Origin: Actinoplanes sp. L3-i22
Lineage (GTDB): Bacteria; Actinomycetota; Actinomycetes; Mycobacteriales; Micromonosporaceae
Direction of reading: 5' to 3'
Length of the DNA: 64,000 bases
NCBI RefSeq assembly: GCF_019704555.1
Contig: NZ_AP024745.1
Location: 9,826,001-9,890,000 of the forward strand
A model generated the notes under the pieces. That model was given only the letters and a program-made list of their open reading frames with translations, searched no databases and was not told the DNA's origin. This document shows positions 54,022 to 62,811 of the stretch, in pieces (position 1 is the stretch's first letter; each line of letters opens with the position of its first letter). A program made the translations under genes and the position numbers.

Positions 54022-56640
54022 ATGGCGCTGCTGGAGCGCGACCACGAGCTGGCCGAACTGGCCACCGCCGCCCGGGCGGCGCGGGCCGGGCACGGCTGCG
54101 TCGTGCTGGTCACCGGCGAGGCCGGGATCGGCAAGTCGAGTGTGGTCGACGCGGCCCGGGCGATCCTGCCGGCCGAGGGGCGGCTGCTCACCGGCTGGTG
54201 CGACGACCTGGCCACGCCCCGGGTGCTCGGCCCGCTGCGCGACCTGACCGGCCGGGTCGGCACGGCGCTGACCGAGGCGCTCGCGTCCGGGGACCGCGGG
54301 CGGGTGCTGGAGACGTTCCGGGCCGAGCTGGAGTGGCCCGGGCATCCGACCGTGCTGGTCGTCGAGGACGTGCACTGGGCCGACGAGGCGACCCTGGACG
54401 TGCTGCTCTTCCTGGTCCGGCGGATCGCGGCGCTGCCGGTGGTGCTGGTCCTGACGTACCGGGACGACGAGGTCGCCGCCGGCCACCCGCTGCACCAGGT
54501 CCTCGCGCGGGCCACGCCGGTGCGCCGGCTGCCGCTGTCCCGGCTCTCCGCGGACGCGGTCCGGACCCTGGTCGGGGTCGGCGGCCTCGATCCCGAACGG
54601 GTCTTCTCGGTCACCGACGGTAACCCGTTCTTCGTCACCGAGGTGCTCGGCGCGGGCGACGCCGAAGGGGTGCCGGCCACCGTCACCGAGGCGGTGCACG
54701 CCCGCCTGCAAGCGCTGGACCAGCCAAGTCGGGCGGCGCTCGGGACGCTGGCCGTGGTGCCGCACGCGGTAGAGCGCTGGCTGGTCGAGGCGGTGGTGCC
54801 GGGCGGGCTGGCCACGCTGGCCGAGGCCGAGCGGCGAGGGATACTCAGCGTGACGCCCGCGCGGGTGTCGTTCCGGCATGAGCTGACCCGCCGGGCGGTC
54901 GGGGCGACGCTCACGGCGTACGAGCAGATCGTGGCGAACCAGAAGGTCGTCGCCGCCCTCCTGGACCGAGGCGGGGTTGATCTTTCCCGGCTGGTGCACC
55001 ACGCGGCCGAGGCCGGCGACGACGAGCTGATCATCCGGTGGGCGCCGGCGGCGGCTGCCGAGGCCACCCGCGCCGGGGCGCATCGCGAGGCCGCGGCCCA
55101 CTTCCGGCTCGCCCTCGACCGGGCGGAGGCATTCGCGCCTGCGGCGCGGGCAGACCTATTTGAGGGGTACGCCGAGGAGCTGTACCTCCTCGCGGATGCC
55201 GCCCAGGCGGTGTCCGCGCAGCGTGCGGCGCTCGCCCTGCGCCGGTGCCTGGGCGATCCGGCGCGTCTCGGGCTGGCGTTGCGGCGGTTGTCGCGGCTGC
55301 ACTGGTGGGCCGGGGAGCGGCCGGACGCCGAGCGATGCGCGACCGAGGCGGTGGCCGTGCTGGCCGGAGCCGGGGATCCGGGGGCGCTCGCCTTCGGACT
55401 GAGCAACCAGGCTCAGCTGTACGTGCTCGACGGGCAGGCCCGGGAAGCGATCGAGGTCGGGGAGCGGGCGATCGCGCTGGCCCGGTCCTCGTCGGCGTTC
55501 GACGTGCTGTCGCACGCGCTGAACAACGTGGGGTTCGCGCGGTGGGAGGCGGGTGAGCCGGCGGCCGGGCGGGCTCTGCTGGCGGAGAGTCTGCGGGTGG
55601 CGCTGGCCGCCGGGGAGACCGATCACGCCTGCCGGGCGTACACGAATCTCTGCTGGTTGATGCTCGACTACCTGTGCCTCGACGAGGCCGACGCGATGCT
55701 GGACGAGGCGATCGAGTTCGCGGAGCGCAGTGAGGTGATCGGGTTCCTGCGGTACCTGCATGTCGCACGTGGACGGGTGCATCTCGCCCGTGGGGAATGG
55801 GCGGAGGCCGAGCGGGAGGCCGGGTGGGCGCTCGGGGCGCCGCCCAACATGCGGTGTCCGGCGCTGGTGGTTCAGGGGCTTTCCCGGGTGCGGTCCGGGC
55901 GTTCGGGTGGGGAGGTACTGATCGGGGAGGCTTGGGAGATCGCGCTGGGGATCGGGGAGGCGCAGCGGATCGGGCCGGCCGGGGCGGCGATGGCCGAGGT
56001 GATGTGGCTCGGGGCTTCTTCACCTTCGCCCGGCTCGGCTCTGTCCGGCTCGGCTCTGTCCGGCTCGGCTCTGTCCGGCTCGGCTCTGTCCGGCTCGGCT
56101 GGTGTTCGGGGGCTGCGGGCGGCTTATCGGCCGGTGTTTCGGGAAGAGGGCTTCGGCTATTGGTTGCGGCGGCTGGGTGAGCCGGTTGACCTGCCGGAAA
56201 AATCCCACTTTTACGGTGTTCAGCTGGATGGATCGGCGCGGGAGGCGGCACAAGGGTGGGCGAGCGCCGGCTTCCGCTACGAGGCGGCGCTCGCCCTCAG
56301 CCACAGTACTGACGCTGTCGACCTCCTCACCGCGATCACCGATCTGGACGCGATCGGCGCCGGTCCGCTGGCTCGCCGGCTCCGTCAGCAGCTTCGTGAC
56401 CAGGGCGTCACCCGGATTCCGCGCGGGCCACGCCCGGCCACCCGCGACAATCCGGGCGGGCTGACCGGGCGACAGTTGGAGGTGCTGCGGCTGCTCGCGG
56501 CCGGCCGGAGCAACGCGGAGATCGCCGCCGAGCTGGTCGTCTCGGTCCGGACCGTGGACGCGCACGTCGGGGCGGTGCTGTCCAAACTCGGCGTCCACAC
56601 CCGCAAGGACGCCGCCGTCCGCTACCTCGACCAGCCCTGA
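54022..56640 (+). CDS. Large ATP-binding LuxR-family regulator (LAL type)
   Basis: 872 residues. N-terminal AAA/NACHT-like ATPase: Walker A TGEAGIGKSSV (~32-42), Walker B VLVVEDVHWADEATLD. The middle is Ala/Arg/Leu-rich and helical, TPR-like. Residues ~670-695 are a Gly-Ser-Ala-Leu-Ser repeat. The C-terminal LuxR helix-turn-helix is GLTGRQLEVLRLLAAGRSNAEIA...VSVRTVDAHV. LAL proteins are ATP-dependent pathway activators, often of secondary metabolism or sugar use. Nearby genes do not show a clear target. Start supported by a leaderless -10. Confidence 0.9.
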   Translation: MALLERDHELAELATAARAARAGHGCVVLVTGEAGIGKSSVVDAARAILPAEGRLLTGWCDDLATPRVLGPLRDLTGRVGTALTEALASGDRGRVLETFRAELEWPGHPTVLVVEDVHWADEATLDVLLFLVRRIAALPVVLVLTYRDDEVAAGHPLHQVLARATPVRRLPLSRLSADAVRTLVGVGGLDPERVFSVTDGNPFFVTEVLGAGDAEGVPATVTEAVHARLQALDQPSRAALGTLAVVPHAVERWLVEAVVPGGLATLAEAERRGILSVTPARVSFRHELTRRAVGATLTAYEQIVANQKVVAALLDRGGVDLSRLVHHAAEAGDDELIIRWAPAAAAEATRAGAHREAAAHFRLALDRAEAFAPAARADLFEGYAEELYLLADAAQAVSAQRAALALRRCLGDPARLGLALRRLSRLHWWAGERPDAERCATEAVAVLAGAGDPGALAFGLSNQAQLYVLDGQAREAIEVGERAIALARSSSAFDVLSHALNNVGFARWEAGEPAAGRALLAESLRVALAAGETDHACRAYTNLCWLMLDYLCLDEADAMLDEAIEFAERSEVIGFLRYLHVARGRVHLARGEWAEAEREAGWALGAPPNMRCPALVVQGLSRVRSGRSGGEVLIGEAWEIALGIGEAQRIGPAGAAMAEVMWLGASSPSPGSALSGSALSGSALSGSALSGSAGVRGLRAAYRPVFREEGFGYWLRRLGEPVDLPEKSHFYGVQLDGSAREAAQGWASAGFRYEAALALSHSTDAVDLLTAITDLDAIGAGPLARRLRQQLRDQGVTRIPRGPRPATRDNPGGLTGRQLEVLRLLAAGRSNAEIAAELVVSVRTVDAHVGAVLSKLGVHTRKDAAVRYLDQP
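56031..56100 (+). repeat. 15-bp coding minisatellite, 4.7 copies
   Basis: CGGCTCGGCTCTGTC repeats without a mismatch from 56031 to 56100 within the LuxR gene, giving GSALS units. A multiple of three, so copy changes keep the frame. Confidence 0.92.
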
Positions 56641-56790
56641 CCCCAGCCAGCCCTGACCTCAGCCAGCCCTGCCCCTCGACCAGCCCTGCCCCTCGACCAG
56701 CCCCGGCTCGATCAGCCTGGTCCAACTGCCTGGTCCAACTGCCTGGTCCGAACGGCCTGGTCCGAACGGCCCGGCTCGGACGGGCCCCTC
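56641..56790. repeat. Cluster of short tandem repeats after the LuxR gene
   Basis: Successive short repeats: CCAGCCCTGACC-like units, CCCTGCCCCTCGACCAG twice, GCCTGGTCCAACT twice and GGCCTGGTCCGAAC twice. No gene seen. Confidence 0.7.
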
Positions 56791-56821
56791 GATCGGGCGT
56801 GGCTCGGTCGGTGCTGAGAGA

Positions 56822-57496
56822 ATGCGCGGCGTGCGGGAAGTGGTCGACGGAGTCTTCGAGCTCCGCCTCGGATACGTCAACGTCCACCTGGTCGTCACCG
56901 ACGACGGGGTGGTCCTGGTCGACACCGGCCTGCCCGGGCAGGCCTCGGTGATCGAGCGGGCGCTGCGGCCGCTCGGCACCTTGCACGCGATCCTGCTCAC
57001 CCACCACCACCCGGACCACGCCGGGAACGCGGCCGCCCTCCGGGAACGGACCGGCGCGCGGCTGATCGCGCACGCCGCCGAGGCGCCGTTCCTGACCGGG
57101 CACTTCCAGGCCGCCGAGCCGGAGGGCCGGCTGCGGAAGTTCCTCTTCCGGCGGATCGCCAAGGTCGAACCCACCAAGATCGACCAGTTGGCGGGCGACG
57201 GCGCGGAACCGCTCCCCGGGTTCATCGCGGTGCACACGCCCGGGCACACCCGGGGTCACCTGTCGTTCCAGCTCGACCGGGCCGGCGGCGTGCTGTTCGC
57301 CGGGGACGCTGTGACCAGCAAGGACGGCAAGGTCACCGGGCTCGACCCGCGGGTGGTCGCCGATCCTGAGCGGGCCGCCGAGAGCCTGGCCCGGCTGGCC
57401 GAGCGCGACTTCGAGCACGCCGTGTTCGGACACGGGCCGGCAATCTCGGGCGCGGCCGCGGATCGCTTCCGCATCGTCGGCAAAGACGGCGACTGA
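56822..57496 (+). CDS. Metallo-beta-lactamase fold hydrolase
   Basis: 224 residues from ATG 56822; GTG 56831 is an alternative. Metal motif LTHHHPDHAGN (~60-70), second His in TPGHTRGHLSF, Asp in LFAGDAV and His in FGHGPAI. Belongs to the broad hydrolase group with two metals; substrate not predictable. Single gene on the plus strand. Confidence 0.88.
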   Translation: MRGVREVVDGVFELRLGYVNVHLVVTDDGVVLVDTGLPGQASVIERALRPLGTLHAILLTHHHPDHAGNAAALRERTGARLIAHAAEAPFLTGHFQAAEPEGRLRKFLFRRIAKVEPTKIDQLAGDGAEPLPGFIAVHTPGHTRGHLSFQLDRAGGVLFAGDAVTSKDGKVTGLDPRVVADPERAAESLARLAERDFEHAVFGHGPAISGAAADRFRIVGKDGD

Positions 57497-57595
57497 CCGC
57501 CTTCACAAGCCGGCGGGCTCCTAACCACCCACCTCGACCGCCGCAGCCACCCACCCTCCATGCATCCACGGACACCGATCCCCTGGTCGGCAACA

Positions 57596-57612
57596 CCTCC
57601 GTAACACGGAGG
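57596..57612 (+). terminator. Small hairpin after the MBL gene
   Basis: CCTCCG-TAACA-CGGAGG stem-loop 100 nt past the stop. Weak as a terminator; could equally be in the leader of the next gene. Confidence 0.3.
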
Positions 57613-57722
57613 ATGGGGTGAGGAAAGACATGATCGGGTAGTGGGGTGGTGAGGACGGCCCCGGCTCGGCGGTGCGTAAGAATGCGCTGTCGGCCGCCGA
57701 CGGAAGCGAAAGGACACCCCGA

Positions 57723-58226
57723 GTGACGGACGAACCGCTCTACGCCCGGTTGGGCTTCACCGACGCCGAATGGGGGCTGCTGGTCGGCCTGCCGCACGCG
57801 GTGCTCACGGCAGCGAGTGCCGCCACCCATGACAGCGCCCGCAAGACCCGCGCCGAGAGCGCGGCCGGACTGGGCCGCATCTCGGACGCCCGCGCCTCGG
57901 CCAGCACCCTGGTCACCGCGGTGGCCACGGCCGCCGTGGCCGAGGCCGGCGACCCGGAACTCGGCGAGGAGCCGCCGGTGATCGAACCGGCCGACCCCGC
58001 CGCCTACGCCACGGACGTCCTGGGCCGCGCGGCCGAGGCCGCCACCCTGCTCGCGTCGAAGGCTTCGATCGCCGACGCCGAGACCTACCGCCACTGGCTG
58101 CTGGAGGTCGCGGACGCCGTGGTCGGCGCCGCCTCCACCGGCGGCCTCCTCGGCATCGGTGGCGACACCGTCACCGAGGACGAACGCACGTTCCGCGACC
58201 ACCTGGCCAGTTCCCTGGCCGCGTAG
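57723..58226 (+). CDS. Hypothetical Ala-rich soluble protein
   Basis: 167 residues from GTG 57723. It is mostly helical by composition: a start like LYARLGFTDAEWGLLVGLPHAV, then Ala-rich helices (STLVTAVATAAVAEAG, DVLGRAAEAATLLA) and GGLLGIGGDTVTEDER. No motif or family recognised; no membrane segment. The frame extends upstream to 57672, but the start at VTDEPLY gives the more compact protein. Confidence 0.65.
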   Translation: MTDEPLYARLGFTDAEWGLLVGLPHAVLTAASAATHDSARKTRAESAAGLGRISDARASASTLVTAVATAAVAEAGDPELGEEPPVIEPADPAAYATDVLGRAAEAATLLASKASIADAETYRHWLLEVADAVVGAASTGGLLGIGGDTVTEDERTFRDHLASSLAA

Positions 58227-58400
58227 CCGCCCGGCCCGGGGCGCCAGCCCCGGGCCACCCAATCCCCAGCCCAGCCCGGCGCCCCAGCCCGGCCCAGCCA
58301 GCCGGGCGGCCCAGCCAACCCCGCGGCCCAGCCCGGCCCGGCGGCCCAAGCGGCCCGGCGGCCCAGCCAACCCGGCGGCTCAAGCGGCCCAGCCCGGCCC
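58227..58400. repeat. CCCAGCCCGGC-type low-complexity tract
   Basis: Irregular copies of CCCAGCCCGG and GCGGCCCAGCC fill the region after the stop. No gene; strong secondary structure is likely. Confidence 0.75.
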
Positions 58401-58543
58401 AGCGCCCGGCACCGCAGCCAGATCAGCGACGCGATCGGCCCGCCGTTGAAGGCTCGGCCAGCGTCAAAACCCAGCCCGGCGTCACGGCCCCAGCCTGCGG
58501 CTCACGGCCGGCCCGCCGGCTCATCGCCCGCGAAGCGCAGCTC

Positions 58544-58718
58544 GCCGGGCGCGCCGGCGAAGTGCGACTCGCGCGGGCGAGCTGGCGAAATCCACCGAAG
58601 CGCGGGCGAGTCGGCGAAATCAGCCGAAGCGCAGGTGAGCCGGCGAAGTCCGGCAAAGCGCAGGTGAGCCGGCGAAATCCGGCAAAGCGCAGGTGAGCCG
58701 GCGAAGTGCGGGTGAGGT
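58544..58718. repeat. 29-bp tandem array, about six copies
   Basis: Units begin at 58544, 58573, 58602, 58631, 58660 and 58689, exactly 29 bp apart, of the form GCAGGTGAGCCGGCGAAGTC followed by CGGCAAAGC. It ends ten bases before the VOC stop. Copies are contiguous with no spacers. Confidence 0.9.
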
Positions 58719-58727
58719 GCCGGACGA

Positions 58728-59141
58728 TCAGCGTGGGGCGCCGCGGTAGGTGCCGAAGGCCCAGAGGTTGCCCTCCGGATCCCGAACGGTGAAGTCCCGC
58801 GAGCCGTAGTCCGTGTCGAACGGCTCCCTGACGATCACCGCCCCGCCGGCCCGCGCCCGCTCGAACAGCTTGTCCGGCTCGTCGGTAACGACATAAGCCC
58901 CGAACGTGCCCGGCTGCAGCGCCCACGGATCGTCCGCCGCCCGGCCGCGCGCCGACCCGAGCATGATCCCGCCGCCCGCCGGCCAGTCCAGCTGGGCATG
59001 ATCGACCCGCTCGCCCTCGCCGTGGACCGCCGTCTCCTCGAACCCGAACGCCTCCACCAGGAAGCGGATCAGCGCCCGAGCATCGTTCGCCCGCAGCGTC
59101 GGCCACACCTGCGGGGCTGGTGGTGTCTTCTGATCAGTCAT
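58728..59141 (-). CDS. VOC-family (glyoxalase/bleomycin-resistance-like) protein
   Basis: 137 residues from ATG 59141, overlapping the AraC stop by 8 nt (ATGACTGA). Paired betaalphabetabetabeta modules: VWPTLRANDARALIRFLVEAFGF and HAQLDWPAGGGIMLG, then the second module closing with DPEGNLWAFGTYRG. Such proteins bind metal or toxic ligands; substrate unknown. Coupled translation with the AraC regulator suggests joint function. Confidence 0.9.
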   Translation of the reverse strand: MTDQKTPPAPQVWPTLRANDARALIRFLVEAFGFEETAVHGEGERVDHAQLDWPAGGGIMLGSARGRAADDPWALQPGTFGAYVVTDEPDKLFERARAGGAVIVREPFDTDYGSRDFTVRDPEGNLWAFGTYRGAPR

Positions 59142-59991
59142 AGGCATCATCGTCGCCGCCGGCAGCCGCGGCCGCTTGGACGAAACCGAACTCGTCGGCC
59201 AGCCACCGGGACGGGGCACACCCGGCGAACGCCTGGAAGTCCCGCACCAGGTGGGACTGGTCGGCGTAGCCATGGTCGGCGGCGAGATCGGCGAGCCGGA
59301 CGCCGGGCCGCAACGCCCGGCGGGCCCGGTCGAACCGGGCGATCCGGGCGGCCTCCTTCGGCCGGAGCCCCAGCTCGGCACGGAACCGGTCGGTGAGGTG
59401 CCGCCCGCTCCAGCCGACCTCGCCGGCCAGGCCGTTGATCGACCTGCTGCCGTGGCGCAGGCTCTCCCACACGTAGGCCACCCGCTCCGCCCCCGCCGCC
59501 GCCCGCGACGCCCCGGCCCCGGACGACAGGAGTGGGGCCAGCGCCGCGTCCAGGACCGCGAAGCGGGCCGCCCAGGACGGCGCCGCGCACAACCGCTCCC
59601 GGATCTCGTCGACGAACCGCGCGCCCAGCACGGCGGCCGGATCCACGTCGAGATCGGCCAGCGCACCGGCGGGCAGGCCGAGGAGCGCCCGGCACCCCAG
59701 CGGATGCAGCGCCACCTGCACCCCCGACTGGCGCCCGTCGTGCGTGATCATCGCCGGCTGCCGGTGCAGGCCGCCGAGCAGCGCGGCATAGGCCCCCGGC
59801 GCCTGCCCCGGATCGGGATGCGCGGTGATCGTCAGCGGCTCGTCCATCGTGAAGATCAGCGTCAGGTAGGGCGACGGCAACCCTCGGTGCACGCCGGGCG
59901 GCACCCCACGCTGCCGATAACCCGAGTAGAACGCCACGTGCCCGCGCAGCACCGGGGCCGGACGGGCCTGCTCGTACTCATCCACCACCAT
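59134..59991 (-). CDS. AraC-family transcriptional regulator
   Basis: 285 residues from ATG 59991 with GGAGG eight bases upstream. The N-terminal sensor part carries YSGYRQRGVPPGVHRGLPSPYLTLIF, common to actinobacterial AraC proteins. Two helix-turn-helix motifs follow: SINGLAGEVGWSGRHLTDRF and LADLAADHGYADQSHLVRDFQAF. Cotranscribed with the VOC gene and probably its activator. Confidence 0.92.
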   Translation of the reverse strand: MVVDEYEQARPAPVLRGHVAFYSGYRQRGVPPGVHRGLPSPYLTLIFTMDEPLTITAHPDPGQAPGAYAALLGGLHRQPAMITHDGRQSGVQVALHPLGCRALLGLPAGALADLDVDPAAVLGARFVDEIRERLCAAPSWAARFAVLDAALAPLLSSGAGASRAAAGAERVAYVWESLRHGSRSINGLAGEVGWSGRHLTDRFRAELGLRPKEAARIARFDRARRALRPGVRLADLAADHGYADQSHLVRDFQAFAGCAPSRWLADEFGFVQAAAAAGGDDDAYD

Positions 59992-60103
59992 GCCGGCCGC
60001 CTCCTTCCACCCCGCGTGCGAACGAGTCAACCCGCCCGGCACGACCGGGGCAAGGCCGAGGGGCGGTAGGCGTCCCCAGATGTGCCGACAGCTGAAAACC
60101 AGG

Positions 60104-60736
60104 CTATTCGCGGCCCAGCAGGCCTCTCTCGAATGCCGCGGCGACGGCTGCGGCGCGGTCGCGGACCCCCAATTTGGCGTACGCATGGAGCAGGTGCGTC
60201 TTCACCGTCGCCTCACTGATGAACAGCTTCCCCGCGGTCTCCCGATTGCTGCAGCCGCGCGCGATCAGCGTCAGCACCTCGAGCTCCCGCTGGCTGAGCG
60301 GCTCCTTGTCGGTCGCCGGGGCCCGCAGCCGGCCCATCAACCGGCCGGCCACCGACGGCGACAGCACCGACTCGCCCCGGTGCGCGGAGACCACCGCGCG
60401 GAACAGCTCCTCCCGCGGCGCGTCCTTCAGCAGGTATCCGGTGGCCCCGGCCTTGATCGCCGGGAGCACGTCGCCGTCGGTGTCATAGGTGGTCAGGACC
60501 AGCACCCGGGCCGCCGATCCGCTCTCCTTGAGCGACCGGATCGTGCTCACCCCGTCCATCACCGGCATCCGCAGGTCCATCAGGATCACGTCCGGGTGGA
60601 CCGCGGCGGCGACCGCGAGGGCCTCCCGCCCGTCCCCGGCCTCGCCGAGCACGGTGAACCGGTCGTCCCCGGCGAACATGCCGCGCAGCCCGTCCCGCAC
60701 CACCGGATGATCATCAACGATCAGCAACCCGATCAC
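60104..60736 (-). CDS. NarL/LuxR-type response regulator
   Basis: 210 residues from GTG 60736. Receiver domain: IVDDHPVVR, phospho-acceptor Asp in VILMDLRMPVMDG (~54), LTTYDTDGD and GYLLKDAPR. C-terminal LuxR helix-turn-helix: LSQRELEVLTLIARGCSNRETAGKL. Partner of the histidine kinase gene upstream, with which it is linked by a mini-ORF. Confidence 0.96.
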   Translation of the reverse strand: MIGLLIVDDHPVVRDGLRGMFAGDDRFTVLGEAGDGREALAVAAAVHPDVILMDLRMPVMDGVSTIRSLKESGSAARVLVLTTYDTDGDVLPAIKAGATGYLLKDAPREELFRAVVSAHRGESVLSPSVAGRLMGRLRAPATDKEPLSQRELEVLTLIARGCSNRETAGKLFISEATVKTHLLHAYAKLGVRDRAAAVAAAFERGLLGRE

Positions 60737-60786
60737 GCGGCACCGCCGGGAAAACGATCACGCGGCATCCCGGGCAGCCCGATCAT
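60733..60786 (-). CDS. 17-codon bridging mini-ORF made by duplication of the kinase/regulator junction
   Basis: ATG 60786 overlaps the kinase stop (GCATGA) and its TGA overlaps the regulator GTG (GCGTGA). The text around both junctions is nearly the same: GGCGGTGCCGC(A/G)TGATCGGG(C/T)TG. It looks like an ancestral 4-base overlap that was duplicated with ~50 bp between. The peptide is MIGLPGMPRDRFPGGAA. Translation through it would keep the two genes coupled. Confidence 0.5.
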   Translation of the reverse strand: MIGLPGMPRDRFPGGAA

Positions 60787-62030
60787 GCGGCACCGCCGAG
60801 CACGATTGCCGGGACGCAGGCCGACAGCGCGGTCCCGCCGCCCGGCTCGGACTCGACGGCCAGCGTCCCGGCGATGCGGGCCAGCCGCTCGCGCATCGCG
60901 CTGAGACCGAAGCCGCCGGTCGCGGTCACCTCACGGGGCCGGTCCGGCTCGAAGCCGTCGCCGTCGTCACGCACGTCCAGGGTCACCATGTCCTCCATGT
61001 AGGAGAGGGTCAGTCCGACCCGTCCCGCGTTGGCGTGCCGGGCCACGTTGGCGAGCGCCTCCTGCGCCGTACGCAGCAAGGTCGCCTCGATCTCGGGCAG
61101 CAGACGCCGCGCCGTACCGGTAAGAATGAGGTCTGCTCTGACCCCGTGCAGGCCCGCCCAGGTCTCCACCACCTCGTCCAGCGCGGCCGGCAGGCCCGCG
61201 CTGTCGAGTTGCTGCGGGCGCAGCGCCTGCACCGACCGGCGCGCCTCGGCGAGGCTCTCGCGGGCCAGGCGCTTCGCCGCGGACAGGTGCCGTTCGTGCT
61301 CACGGGGGTGCGCCTCGGCGGCTTCGAGCTGGGTGACGATGCCGGTCAGACCCTGCGCGAGCACGTCGTGGATCTCGCCGGCCATCCGCTGCCGTTCGTC
61401 GAGCACGCCGGCCTCGTGGGCCTGGACGAGGAGCTGCGCGTGCAGGCCGGCGTTCTCCTTGAGAGCCGCTTCGAGCTTCTGGTTCGCCTGGGCCAGCTCG
61501 TCGATCATCTCGATCCGTTTCTCGGTGGTCCGCATCTTGCCGATCTCGAGCCAGGTCATGGTGGTCGAGATGCCCGCGTTGACCAGGAACAGGACGGCGA
61601 AGAGGAGCTGCCCGCCGCCGGTCTGCAGGATCGCCCACCCGCCGGACTGGGAGCCCGCGGTGACCACGGCGACCAGCCCGGCGCCGACCACCCGCCACCG
61701 GCCGGGCAGGGCGTAGACGGTGAAGAGGTAGCCGGTCCAGACGAAGAAGCCGTAGAGCGGGCTGCACCAGACCAGCGCCACGCTGAGCAGGATCAGGAGC
61801 GCGAAGAGCACTTCCGACGGCCACCGCTGGTAGTACCTGGTCGGCAGGAGCCGGAAGGCCAGGATCCAGAGGCTGGTGATCGCGACCACGATCATGGTGT
61901 TCCGCACCGATTCCTGGTTCAGCCCGGAGTTCTGGGCGAGCCAGGCCATCAGGGTGGCGGCGAGCAGCAGGGCGAACGCGACTCCGGTCAGTTTCCGAGT
62001 GGTCCACTCGGCCCGGATGCTCTCCTCCAT
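60783..62030 (-). CDS. NarL-system sensor histidine kinase (HisKA_3)
   Basis: 415 residues. Five to six membrane spans (residues 1-165) with little external part, so it may sense within the membrane. A coiled linker leads to RQRMAGEIHDVLAQGLTGIV with the phospho-acceptor His, then the ATPase part LLRTAQEALANVARHANA and DVRDDGDGFEP...GGFGLSAMRERL. It lies 40 nt after the ABC permease and probably responds to the transported compound. Confidence 0.94.
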   Translation of the reverse strand: MEESIRAEWTTRKLTGVAFALLLAATLMAWLAQNSGLNQESVRNTMIVVAITSLWILAFRLLPTRYYQRWPSEVLFALLILLSVALVWCSPLYGFFVWTGYLFTVYALPGRWRVVGAGLVAVVTAGSQSGGWAILQTGGGQLLFAVLFLVNAGISTTMTWLEIGKMRTTEKRIEMIDELAQANQKLEAALKENAGLHAQLLVQAHEAGVLDERQRMAGEIHDVLAQGLTGIVTQLEAAEAHPREHERHLSAAKRLARESLAEARRSVQALRPQQLDSAGLPAALDEVVETWAGLHGVRADLILTGTARRLLPEIEATLLRTAQEALANVARHANAGRVGLTLSYMEDMVTLDVRDDGDGFEPDRPREVTATGGFGLSAMRERLARIAGTLAVESEPGGGTALSACVPAIVLGGAA

Positions 62031-62070
62031 CGATGCTCGCCTCCCCGAAGAAATCGACGCGGCCAGTCTG

Positions 62071-62811
62071 TCAGGTCCAGCGGAACAGGCGCGCGGCGCC
62101 GAATCCGAAGACCACCAGGTAGCCGAGCAGGACCACCGACGAGAGCCCGTTCGGCCAGCCCCCGGTCATCGCGTCCTGCAGCGCCCGCTGGCCGGCCCCG
62201 AGCGGGGTGTAGTCGCCGACGGCCTGCACCCAGCCCGGCATGAACTCGCGCGGCGTCCACAGCCCGGCGAAGAACATCGACGGGAAGAACAGCAGCGTGC
62301 CGACGGCGTTGCCGGCCTTGCCGGTCGGCACCAGCGCGGCGACCAGCAGCCCGATCGCGAACACGCCGGCCGCGCAGAGCAGGAACGCCAGCACGAACCC
62401 GGCGAAGTTCTCGGCGAGCGGCACGTCGAAGACGAAGTACCCGACCGCGATGCTGAGCGCGGAGGAGAAGAGCGCCATCACCACCGCCGCGGTCATCTGC
62501 GCGCCGAGCAGGGTGATCGGCCGGACCGGGGTGGTCGCGATCCGGCGCAGCACACCCCGCTCGCGGTAGGTGGCCAGCACCATCGGCAGCACCTGGAGAC
62601 CGACCATGGCCAGGGTCAGCGCGACCGCGATGCCGACGTAGACGTCGATCGTGCGCAGCCCGCCGAGCTCCGGGGACGGCTCGCGGAACACCGGGATGCT
62701 GCCCAGGATGACGACCAGGATCGTCGGGAACAGCAAGGCGAAGAACGCCCCGACCGGCTCGCGGAGGTGCAGCTTGAGTTCGGTGGCGGTGAGTTTGGCG
62801 AAGACGTTCAC
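62071..62811 (-). CDS. ABC-2 type transporter permease
   Basis: 246 residues from GTG 62811, overlapping the ATPase stop (GTGA). Six membrane spans. The ABC-2 signature region lies in VLPMVLATYRERGVLRRIATTPV and LLFFPSMFFAGLWTP. With the ATPase it makes a drug, lipid or peptide exporter. Confidence 0.93.
   Translation of the reverse strand: MNVFAKLTATELKLHLREPVGAFFALLFPTILVVILGSIPVFREPSPELGGLRTIDVYVGIAVALTLAMVGLQVLPMVLATYRERGVLRRIATTPVRPITLLGAQMTAAVVMALFSSALSIAVGYFVFDVPLAENFAGFVLAFLLCAAGVFAIGLLVAALVPTGKAGNAVGTLLFFPSMFFAGLWTPREFMPGWVQAVGDYTPLGAGQRALQDAMTGGWPNGLSSVVLLGYLVVFGFGAARLFRWT

Noticed and set aside
54022..57496. Secondary metabolite cluster around the LAL regulator
   Set aside because: No synthase, ligase or tailoring set is seen; neighbours are a methyltransferase, RecQ and an MBL hydrolase.
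58544..58718. CRISPR array
   Set aside because: 29-bp units are contiguous with no unique spacers and there are no cas genes.
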